Below, one piece after another: positions 58,101 through 64,000 of a DNA stretch of 64,000 bases. The stretch is taken from positions 6,702,139 through 6,766,138 of the forward strand of contig OX459099.1 of assembly GCA_949775045.1 (NCBI GenBank). The letters run 5' to 3'. The DNA is from Metridium senile. Taxonomy: Eukaryota; Cnidaria; Anthozoa; Actiniaria; Metridiidae. Every line of letters starts with the position of its first letter. Position 1 is the first letter of the stretch. The position numbers were made by a program, and so were the translations under genes. The notes beneath the pieces are model-generated. The model searched no databases. It saw nothing but the letters and a program-made list of their open reading frames with translations, and was not told the origin of the DNA.

Positions 58101-58993
58101 GGTTGGCACAATATATTAGCCTTAATACAGAGCTAAGAACTAAAGCTAAAAATGATTTTGAGAAGGATTTCTTCAAACTGATGAATAATTCCGTATTTGG
58201 GAAAACCATGGAAAATATTCGTAATAGACAAGATATTAGATTAGTAACAAATGAATCACAAGCAGCAAAATTAATAAATAAACCAAATTATAAACAAAGA
58301 ACAATATTCTCAGAAAATCTAACAGCAATACATATGAGTAAAACAGAGTTAGTATTCAACAAACCTATCTATCTAGGAATGTCAATCTTAGATCTATCAA
58401 AGACGCTTATGTATGAATTCCATTATAATTACATCAAACCAAAATATGATAATAGAGCGCAACTACTATTCACAGATACTGATAGTTTAATGTATGAGAT
58501 TGACACAGATGATTTTTATAATGATATTGAACAAGATATTAAGACAAAATTCGATACAACCAATTATCCAGAAAATCATAAAGGAATCAAACAGAGGGTC
58601 AACAAAAAAGTTATAGGTATGATGAAAGACGAGACCGCTGGAGAAGAAATAGATGAATTTGTAGGTCTACGATCTAAGCTATACGCTTATAAGATAGATG
58701 AAAAAGTTGGGAAACGTTGCAAGGGAGTGAAAAAATCAGTAGTAGACAAAACCATTTCATTTGACGACTATAAAAAATGTTTATTCGAAGGAAAAGATGC
58801 CTTAAGGAAAATGAATGTTATAAGAAGTTACAAACATGAAATATATACAGAAACAGTAAACAAAGTTGCCTTATCAAGAGATGATGACAAAAGAAATATT
58901 CAAGCAGATGGTATTCACACGCTTGCATACAGTTATAAAAATATTAATGAAAAAGTAATAATAAACAAAAAAATTGTAAACAAAAAATTGTAA
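55181..58993 (+). CDS. polB: Polinton protein-primed family B DNA polymerase
   Basis: 1270 aa; replicates the element from terminal protein primers. Exonuclease motifs: YADFES about 456-461, HNLAGYDAH about 602-610, YLKSDVILL about 763-771. Polymerase motifs: A, YLDANNLYGW about 862-871; B, KLMNNSVFGK about 998-1007; C, FTDTDS about 1097-1102. Two extra zinc-type modules are present: a C2H2-like CERCLLSF..H....C near 403-425, and an endonuclease VII-like CHICEKEL..DHDHLSGKYRGAAH..CN near 557-592. The N terminus has a 54-bp tandem repeat giving three in-frame ATGs (55181, 55235, 55289), so the exact start is uncertain. The gene is intronless, ends 25 bp from the convergent integrase, and is one of the most secure calls in the window. 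Confidence 0.95.
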   Translation: MSSNLYKEKIHNNSITEKMASNRYKEEIISNSITEKMSNNIMDQPIPEINVPILKPVKATKTVHTTQNTAAAVQHQLNKFADWIMSYIPPPIKKTINDHVEALKNKINDIYNNLRTNVAGNKTKPNKANTNIPMKESALKGFVTSYRIKGTDKTDPKSFLTNNKQNVIDMLKQQEKPIKMKLLLEIEFYKMNKKEKVKSYGFFHSKIEIITEATNIEEVYNRLTDNILEKVDNYQNKGSGWIFEKIVNFDIHVDKYNPITAKSYIPLPEKLKRKEAIVNIKNDDNLCFKWAVTSGVFPIKVHPERLSKKLKANAENLNWDGLEFPVQVDKIGIFENNNPKYAINVYSYDKDVTPIRISENNNREQTINILLISDDKTNHYCLIKSMSRLINSQTSKNGHVRFYCERCLLSFKTQQSLDNHSEYCSNHEAVKIRLPNKGATLAFKNYNNSMRVPFIIYADFESLTEPISSCQPEDNQSFTQKYQKHTPSGYCYMIKSYDDNLFQPEIHTYTKKSPDVDISQRFVEAIEKSVRNLYQKFKYNKKVVMTNIDNENYKNATHCHICEKELNKDKVLDHDHLSGKYRGAAHNDCNLNYKIPNHIPVVFHNLAGYDAHLFIKNLGVTEGNVECIPNNEEKYISFKKEIVVDTFTNKDGKNCNVKREIRFIDSFKFMSSSLDSLVSNLTKEQFRNMSMLYDGKKLDLLLRKGVYPYDYVNSLDRLNETFLPPIEEFYSKLNGTNISEENYKHAQEVWDTFKIKTMKEYHDLYLKSDVILLADVFENFRDVCLENYKLDPAWYYTAPGLSWDAMLRMTNINLELLSDPDMILMIEQGIRGGISMISKRYAKANNKYMNNYDENKKSKFIKYLDANNLYGWAMSEPLPTHGFKWMNKKELARWNKLPCILEVDLEYPIELHEMHNEYPLAPERLTINKVEKLIPNLGDKKKYVIHHKTLKLYLSLGMKLTKIHRGVLFKESNWLAQYISLNTELRTKAKNDFEKDFFKLMNNSVFGKTMENIRNRQDIRLVTNESQAAKLINKPNYKQRTIFSENLTAIHMSKTELVFNKPIYLGMSILDLSKTLMYEFHYNYIKPKYDNRAQLLFTDTDSLMYEIDTDDFYNDIEQDIKTKFDTTNYPENHKGIKQRVNKKVIGMMKDETAGEEIDEFVGLRSKLYAYKIDEKVGKRCKGVKKSVVDKTISFDDYKKCLFEGKDALRKMNVIRSYKHEIYTETVNKVALSRDDDKRNIQADGIHTLAYSYKNINEKVIINKKIVNKKL

Positions 58994-59018
58994 ACAAAAA
59001 AAAGTAGTAAACAAAAAT

Positions 59019-60008
59019 TTAATTCAAAACACTATCAGGTGGTAGCTGTGTATCTTCTGGAACCGATTGTAATTCCTCTCTAACAAAAGAACGTTTAGGG
59101 GCCCCTTCAGAGAGGAAATATAATACAGGTTGATCAGATGATACTATAGATCGAGATATATCATACATCTCTAACGACCAAATAGGGTCAGTAGCACGAT
59201 GTTTATCACCACCTTCCTCTTCGCCAGGAGCGTATAAATATCTAACTTTCACACCAGCTGGTAATCTTTCTTCTTTCATACCAACAGGTCTTTTATATTT
59301 GAAATCTTTATGCTGCAGTTCTTTCATTTTTATCGATTCTGCAGGCTCTTTTCCAGTAATTCTTTTCACTTCACTATTAATAGATCTTACCACATCAGGT
59401 AGTCTATTAACCCATTCACGAGATCTTTCATCTTCCATAAGCATTTCTTGAGCGTACTGATGACTAAAAAGCTTTTCAGCAATAGTCCTATTAGCACGCT
59501 CGACCAAAGATTGTGCTTTATGATTTCCAGCTTCTCCTCGTTGAATTTTTATATTTTTATTTTTTAATACTTTTGTTAATTCACCCATAAATTCTGTACC
59601 TGGATCAACCATCATTGTTTTCGGCCAATTCAATCGACGGGAATAGATCCTTGTGAAAGCTTTAGTAACTTCTGTTGAGTACTTAGACGTCAAAGGCTCA
59701 GCATCAATATATCTAGAAGCTATATCAACAACTACTAAAACATATTTGTAGGTTTTTCTTTTCACAGTATCATGTGGTAAGAATAATAGATCTGCTTGAT
59801 GAATTTTGTTTGGTGTGAAAATATCCCAATGAGGTTTAGGAATATATTCGGGTTTTGATAAATATATCTGCCATAATGCTTGTTTCTCAAGCCATTTTTT
59901 TACAACATCTTTTTTGATATCTGCTGCATTTGATAGTTTGGAAATAGCAGAATATCCTTTCCAATAACCTTGTGGGCTATAATAATATTCTGATAATGTT
60001 TTGTTCAT
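59019..60008 (-). CDS. Polinton retroviral-type integrase (DD35E)
   Basis: 329 aa from the ATG at 60008 (an upstream TTG in frame is disregarded). Inserts the element DNA into the host chromosome. The catalytic triad is Asp73 (HQADLLFL), Asp135 (MMVDPGTEF) and Glu170 (AQSLVERANR), spacing exactly DD35E. The C-terminal region (GVKVRYLYAP, basic and aromatic) resembles the chromo/SH3-like tail region of the family, but no chromodomain is clearly visible. It is convergent with the polymerase and divergent from the capsid gene, with which it shares a 36-bp intergenic promoter. The frame is complete. Confidence 0.92.
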   Translation of the reverse strand: MNKTLSEYYYSPQGYWKGYSAISKLSNAADIKKDVVKKWLEKQALWQIYLSKPEYIPKPHWDIFTPNKIHQADLLFLPHDTVKRKTYKYVLVVVDIASRYIDAEPLTSKYSTEVTKAFTRIYSRRLNWPKTMMVDPGTEFMGELTKVLKNKNIKIQRGEAGNHKAQSLVERANRTIAEKLFSHQYAQEMLMEDERSREWVNRLPDVVRSINSEVKRITGKEPAESIKMKELQHKDFKYKRPVGMKEERLPAGVKVRYLYAPGEEEGGDKHRATDPIWSLEMYDISRSIVSSDQPVLYFLSEGAPKRSFVREELQSVPEDTQLPPDSVLN

Positions 60009-60044
60009 AATAGGTATAAATATATAATCTTTTATAAGATTATA
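60009..60044. promoter_or_regulatory. 36-bp bidirectional promoter between integrase and capsid genes
   Basis: GTATAAA at 60014-60020 points right, 31 bp before the capsid ATG. On the other strand TATAAAAG (60036-60029) points left, about 22-28 bp before the integrase ATG. The core AATCTTTTATAAGATT (60026-60041) is an imperfect palindrome. Confidence 0.6.
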
Positions 60045-61289
60045 ATGACGCAATCAATTTCAGATAAGTTAGATGTAAATCGTGTTTACAAACAAGCTTT
60101 TGGATTAAAAGCAGAGAAAACAGTAAATCGTGTAACATTCAACCCAAGCTCAGCAAATCCTGGTGAAACGTTGTATGTTCATATACCAAAGCTATCGGAT
60201 AATGTTGTATTAGTTCCTGGTAGTGTAGGTCTTATTTTTAAATTAAACAAAGAAACTGGAGCTCATGCTAACAATACAGTTGTAAATAATCTAGGACGAG
60301 CTCTTATTTCAAGAATGAGAGTTTTATACGGAGGTGAGATTTTACAAGATACACAACGTATTGATCTATATAACACATATTCCGATTTGTTTTTATTGAA
60401 AAACGAACGTGAAAATATGCTAAGAGAAGGTGTTTCATCGTCTAATATGCGAAAATTACGAACAGCTGCAGGTGATAAAGTAACGGCAGATGCATCAGAA
60501 GTAGGGTTAGCAGCAGTTTATAGTGATAAATATAGAATACCTATTAATCATCCAATTCTTGATTCACATGGTGTGTTTTATCCAAAATCGTTAAGAAATA
60601 CCCTATCCTTTGAAATTACACTTCCTGGAAGTTCGGAGATTACTATTACCAGCGATTCATCAAAATCATACACGTATAGTCTATCAAATATTGAGCTTGA
60701 ATATGAGTGTATTGTTAGTGATTTTCTAGCACGTGAAGCTCAAGCAGCTTATCAAGTTGGTAGAGGTTTCTATTATGAAAATATTCTTCTCCACAAGACA
60801 TTCACAATTAATAAAGCCACAACATCGGTAATAAATGAGCATGTTAATATACCAAGACGATCTATGACAGGTATTTTGTGTTTGTTTACTGAAGCATATG
60901 TTCTAGGTACAAGAGACTCAGAAAAATTTGTTAACCCAGATATTACTCAAGTAGATGTTAATGTGGATGGTCTACCAAATAAATTATATTCGAAAGGAAT
61001 GCTACCAACCGATTTTTGGAATTCTATTAGAGGTAGATTTGGTAAAACTGATAATTTAACCCAAAAAGATTTCTATTCTAATAAATTTGCTCTATGGGTT
61101 GATTTGAGAACATATCCTACTAATGATATTCATGGTAATGGGATGTTATTGAATAACACAAAAGATGGAGTTAAACTAGAAATTAGAAGAAAAGTAGGTG
61201 GTGCTGGTAATATAACATGTTATATGTATGTTGTTGCTGATGCTCTTATGGAAGTTGAAAATAGTGATTTAAAATCAATTATGTATTAA
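60045..61289 (+). CDS. Probable Polinton major capsid protein
   Basis: 414 aa, no signal peptide or membrane segment, rich in predicted beta strands (for example RVTFNPSSANPGETLYVHIP near the N terminus and TLSFEITLPGSSEITI midway). Position directly before the packaging ATPase and opposite the integrase, plus length, fits the double-jelly-roll capsid protein of Polintons and related viruses. I cannot show the fold from sequence alone, so the name rests on context. It could instead be a minor capsid protein. The ATG has its own TATA-like element at 60014. Confidence 0.6.
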   Translation: MTQSISDKLDVNRVYKQAFGLKAEKTVNRVTFNPSSANPGETLYVHIPKLSDNVVLVPGSVGLIFKLNKETGAHANNTVVNNLGRALISRMRVLYGGEILQDTQRIDLYNTYSDLFLLKNERENMLREGVSSSNMRKLRTAAGDKVTADASEVGLAAVYSDKYRIPINHPILDSHGVFYPKSLRNTLSFEITLPGSSEITITSDSSKSYTYSLSNIELEYECIVSDFLAREAQAAYQVGRGFYYENILLHKTFTINKATTSVINEHVNIPRRSMTGILCLFTEAYVLGTRDSEKFVNPDITQVDVNVDGLPNKLYSKGMLPTDFWNSIRGRFGKTDNLTQKDFYSNKFALWVDLRTYPTNDIHGNGMLLNNTKDGVKLEIRRKVGGAGNITCYMYVVADALMEVENSDLKSIMY

Positions 61290-61317
61290 ACATTTATTAA
61301 TTAAATATTACTATTAT

Positions 61318-61944
61318 ATGGATGAGTTAAAAGATAAAACACCGTTTCACTGTATCATAACAGGACCAACCAACTGTGGAAAAACAAAATATTTGGTTGA
61401 TTTATTAAGAAGTTCATATCGGTATGTATTTGAATATATTGTATTAATATGTCCAACGTATTCAAGAAACTCAACGTACAAAGGTTTTGCTAATAACGAT
61501 CCAAGATTTATTGTTTTATCACCTGATGCTGATAGTGTTGATGAGATCAATGAATTATTGTCATGTTGTAAGGAATTGTTTTCAGGTCAGAACACATTAA
61601 TAATTCTAGACGACTGTGCTTTTTCAAAGGAATTAAAACAACGGTCTAATAAGTTTATAAATTTAGCATTTTCAGGTAGACATGATAAGATATCAGTATG
61701 GGTATTAACACAACAGCTAACAGCCATAGCAAAACCGTTTCGTGATAATGTTAGTTGTATTATATCATTTTATAACCCAAATAAAATATCCAATCAGATT
61801 CTTTTTGACGAGTTTGGTGGTGATTTAGGTTTAGAAAATAAAAAACATTTTTTAGAAATACTAAAATCGGAAAAATATTCTAGAGTATGCTTTTGTTTAC
61901 GACATCCATATATATCATATGTAGAAATACCTGGAATGATATAA
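61318..61944 (+). CDS. Polinton A32-like genome-packaging ATPase
   Basis: 208 aa of the FtsK/HerA superfamily, the motor expected to drive DNA into the capsid. Walker A GPTNCGKTK at residues 16-24; Walker B TLIILDDCAF around 93-102; then FSGRHDKISVWVLTQQLTAI (120s-140s) containing the Gln-rich sensor typical of the A32 group. Length is normal for Polintons. The ATG follows the capsid stop by 28 bp, and a GTATTAAA variant of the TATA-like element lies 35 bp upstream. Confidence 0.93.
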   Translation: MDELKDKTPFHCIITGPTNCGKTKYLVDLLRSSYRYVFEYIVLICPTYSRNSTYKGFANNDPRFIVLSPDADSVDEINELLSCCKELFSGQNTLIILDDCAFSKELKQRSNKFINLAFSGRHDKISVWVLTQQLTAIAKPFRDNVSCIISFYNPNKISNQILFDEFGGDLGLENKKHFLEILKSEKYSRVCFCLRHPYISYVEIPGMI

Positions 61945-61968
61945 ATAAATAAAAATATATACTATTAT

Positions 61969-62559
61969 ATGACATCAATTCTTGATCAATATATGGATGA
62001 TAATAAAATAGAAAAAGTGGAAAATGATGAGGTAATAGAAAAGAAACCAAAAAAGAAGCCAGCTGTTAAAAAAGCCGATACAGAAATTGAAGAAAAAAGA
62101 GAACAATTATCTATTCTCGCAGTTCTTGGAACTATTAAAACTTATACAGGAGTAAATATGAATTTGGGTGATGTTAAAAAGTTGTCTCCAAAAGATGTGG
62201 ATAAATATTATAATAGATATCAAATTTTAATGGGTAATAAAGTAACAAACGGATTAGTTGATACTGCTATAGAAACAGCTGCTGAATTAGTTTCATATGT
62301 AATAACTATTGATAATAAAAAGGAGCTTTGTAAAGATTTACAGAAAAATGAATTGGTAAAACAAGAGCTAAATAACCTTGCTGGATTTGTTATTTTGAAA
62401 GGTGGAAGAACTGTTGCTTTAGCAAGTGGTTTACTTCAAATAGCAAAACATATTAAAATTAGTAATAATGATAATTTTGAGAAGAATATTCATAAAACTA
62501 TTGAGCAATCTCTTGAGCAGACTGTTGAAACTGTTGAGCAGACTCTTGAGCACTCTTGA
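61969..62559 (+). CDS. Polinton-encoded protein of unknown function, 196 aa
   Basis: Not recognised. A lysine-rich N-terminal segment (KKPKKKPAVKK near 27-37) suggests nucleic-acid binding or nuclear targeting. The middle is helical, with NLAGFVILKGGRTVALASGL as a moderately hydrophobic part. The C terminus is a short repeat of EQTVET / EQTLEH units. The same DNA repeat goes on for about 85 bp after the stop (62557-62559), so the tail may have changed frame by repeat slippage. GATATAAAT lies 31 bp before the ATG. Confidence 0.7.
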   Translation: MTSILDQYMDDNKIEKVENDEVIEKKPKKKPAVKKADTEIEEKREQLSILAVLGTIKTYTGVNMNLGDVKKLSPKDVDKYYNRYQILMGNKVTNGLVDTAIETAAELVSYVITIDNKKELCKDLQKNELVKQELNNLAGFVILKGGRTVALASGLLQIAKHIKISNNDNFEKNIHKTIEQSLEQTVETVEQTLEHS

Positions 62560-62645
62560 GCAGACTGTTGAAACTGTTGAGCAGACTATTGAGCACTCTT
62601 AAGCAGACTCTTGAGCAGACAATAGAAACTCTTGAGCATAAATAA
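62560..62645 (+). repeat. GAGCAGACTGTTGAAACT repeat tail
   Basis: Continuation of the repeat encoding the C terminus of the 196-aa protein (units GAGCAGACTnTTGA), now out of the gene's frame, ending at a TAA near 62643. Confidence 0.75.
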
Positions 62646-62704
62646 TAATATTATTAAATATTAATAAATCGTATAAGAATTTATTAATATACTTGTATTA
62701 TAAG

Positions 62705-63094
62705 ATGACAGAAAACAATGATAAATTAGTTGATGAACAAATAACTAAGGAACCTGAAAAAGTTCAAAAACAAAAAGATCCAAAAAAAGTTGCTGCTGGT
62801 AGAAAACTGGCTGAATATCATAAGAAAGCTAAAAAAGCTCTTGAACTAGAGAATAATCCTGATGATGACGAACAATCTAGTTCAAACTGGATGCCTGAGA
62901 TATCACTAACAACAGGATTGTCATTAGTAGGAATAACATTGACAGCTGTAGATTTATATTTCAGATGGAGGAAAACTAACAATAGAAATATTACTCCAAC
63001 AAAACCTAAAATAGAACACAATAAAGAAAACGATGATGAAGTAAAACCTGTTGTTAAATCAAAAATCCCTGCTCCAATAATAGGTATGGAATAA
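62705..63094 (+). CDS. Polinton small membrane protein, 129 aa
   Basis: Starts at ATG 62705; an upstream TTG at 62693 is not credible. Charged N-terminal half with many Lys and Glu. One predicted transmembrane helix at about 72-92 (ISLTTGLSLVGITLTAVDLY). The tail is again charged, ending KIPAPIIGME. GTATAAG is 34 bp before the ATG. No homologue recognised; position suggests a virion or membrane-associated accessory protein. Confidence 0.7.
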   Translation: MTENNDKLVDEQITKEPEKVQKQKDPKKVAAGRKLAEYHKKAKKALELENNPDDDEQSSSNWMPEISLTTGLSLVGITLTAVDLYFRWRKTNNRNITPTKPKIEHNKENDDEVKPVVKSKIPAPIIGME

Positions 63095-63133
63095 AATGGT
63101 ATAAATAATAAATACTTATAATATATTATAACA

Positions 63134-63364
63134 ATGTCTAATACAACAGAAAACAAATTAGTTAAAATAGCAACTGATGCCAGCGTAGTAATTGGAATAG
63201 CTTCCCTTATTGGCTATGTTGGTAAAAAAACTATGAAAGAATCATTTATTAGTGATCCTAGTTCAAGTTTGTCAAATTATGGTAAGTGGGTTCTTGTTCT
63301 TGGAGGATCTATGTATCTGAAGGAATATCTTGAAGATAAAAAAATTCTACCAAAACCTTTTTAA
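63134..63364 (+). CDS. Polinton small membrane protein, 76 aa
   Basis: Two short hydrophobic stretches: ASVVIGIASLIGYVG near 17-31 and WVLVLGGSMYL near 52-62. Lysine-rich ends. GTATAAAT lies 35 bp before the ATG. Function unknown. Confidence 0.65.
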   Translation: MSNTTENKLVKIATDASVVIGIASLIGYVGKKTMKESFISDPSSSLSNYGKWVLVLGGSMYLKEYLEDKKILPKPF

Positions 63365-63398
63365 AACAGGTATAAAAAATAATGAATATATATAATAT

Positions 63399-63821
63399 AT
63401 GGCAACGATTGCAGTAATGATAGCAGGCGCTGTTTTGAATGCAACAGCTTTTGTTGGGGGTAGTTATCTAGCTAAATCCTTATCATCTAATGGTTCTCAT
63501 TCTGATGAAGAAAAAATAAGACATGACAAAGCTCTTGAAAAATATCAACATGATATGGGAGAATTTGAAAAGAAAAGACAACAATACCAGGATTGGCTTC
63601 AATCACAATATGAAAAAAAGAAATTGGCGGATAGTAATTTGAATGATACTGATTATGCGTTTAAACTATACTCTAAAGCTCATCCTGATTTGAGTTTTGA
63701 TAATAAACAACCGCAATTTTCAAATTATTATAAACCTAGTAATAAACAAAAGCAATATGAGATGATTTATGTTGGTGGGGGTATGATGACTGTAGGTTAT
63801 TTGGCATCTAAATTTTTATAA
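63399..63821 (+). CDS. Polinton membrane protein with coiled-coil, 140 aa
   Basis: N-terminal hydrophobic helix (about 1-27, alanine-rich), a highly charged central stretch (about 36-75, likely coiled coil with KKRQQYQDW), then a C-terminal glycine-rich hydrophobic segment (YVGGGMMTVGYLASKFL). GTATAAA is 29 bp before the ATG. No known family recognised. Confidence 0.68.
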   Translation: MATIAVMIAGAVLNATAFVGGSYLAKSLSSNGSHSDEEKIRHDKALEKYQHDMGEFEKKRQQYQDWLQSQYEKKKLADSNLNDTDYAFKLYSKAHPDLSFDNKQPQFSNYYKPSNKQKQYEMIYVGGGMMTVGYLASKFL

Positions 63822-63889
63822 GAAACTATTTAAATTCTAAATATAAAATCGTATAAAAAACTATTTAGTATATATAAATTATAAACTAA

Positions 63890-64000
63890 ATGGAAGGTGA
63901 AGATTTTAATCCAATAGATGAAGGTTCTGTTGATATTAATGAACCAATTACTGATGATGATTTAGCCGAACTAATACCAAAGCAAAAAGAAACAGAGCAA
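63890..64000 (+). CDS. Polinton gene, 5' part only
   Basis: 37 codons open to the window edge, starting MEGEDFNPIDEG, strongly acidic. GTATAAA is 39 bp before the ATG. The acidic start alone does not identify it. Confidence 0.6.
   Translation, partial: MEGEDFNPIDEGSVDINEPITDDDLAELIPKQKETEQ

Larger units (their letters stand above)
54590..64000 (+). mobile_element. Maverick/Polinton (adintovirus-like) element, left 9.4 kb
   Basis: Protein-primed DNA polymerase B, DD35E integrase, capsid-like protein and A32-like ATPase are adjacent, the diagnostic gene set of Polintons. The left edge is estimated where the dispersed repeat breaks off (54585-54605); its terminal inverted repeat cannot be confirmed because the right end is outside the window. 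Base and codon use is more AT-rich than the FASN exons. All frames are uninterrupted, so the copy looks young. No protease gene is in the visible part. Confidence 0.88.

Noticed and set aside
60009..60053. Longer N terminus for the integrase
   Set aside because: It would need a TTG start overlapping the capsid gene ATG; ATG 60008 is the natural start.

Overview
The window is animal nuclear DNA, AT-rich, with GT-AG introns, abundant short palindromic transposons and microsatellites. The gene set (EIF3D, two GILT-like thiol reductases, animal-type fatty acid synthase), a CR1/L2-like LINE, a tRNA-derived SINE and a Maverick/Polinton element fit an invertebrate. An early-branching marine animal such as a cnidarian is my best guess, but nothing in the window fixes the species.

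Layout. Positions 1-2666 hold the last five visible exons of EIF3D (+). Positions 2667-14022 carry two single-exon GILT genes (5071-5763 and 9430-10080, both +) in a landscape of small palindromic MITEs, several with 9-bp target duplications. Positions about 11900-40902 form a large inverted duplication. A 12-exon fatty acid synthase gene is present twice, tail to tail, on both arms (left 14085-24971 +, right 28680-39416 -). The two arms are separated by about 3.7-4.5 kb of unrelated DNA. The right copy splices to an uninterrupted 2388-codon reading frame with KS, MAT, DH, pseudo-methyltransferase, ER, KR, ACP and TE regions. The left copy has a 1-base deletion in exon 6 and lacks the thioesterase, so I call it a pseudogene. 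Comparing the arms gives empty sites that date several transposon insertions.

Positions 40900-54590 are gene-poor. They hold tandem repeats, a second inverted repeat (arms 42841-44703 and 48425-50285, nearly identical) whose inner ends are TTAA + GAGCGAGTCCG, and a 2.5-kb fold-back element (51461-53961) that also begins and ends at TTAA. TTAA target use points to piggyBac/Kolobok-like DNA transposons.

Positions about 54590-64000 are the left 9.4 kb of a Polinton/adintovirus-like element that runs off the window. It carries protein-primed family B DNA polymerase (+), retroviral-type DD35E integrase (-), a probable capsid protein (+), an A32-like packaging ATPase (+), four small proteins (three with predicted membrane segments) and the start of another gene. 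Seven plus-strand genes from the capsid gene rightward each carry a TATA-like GTATAA or close variant 29-39 bp before the ATG, which looks like a uniform promoter class. Together polymerase, integrase, capsid and ATPase would replicate, package and integrate the element; all reading frames seen are open.
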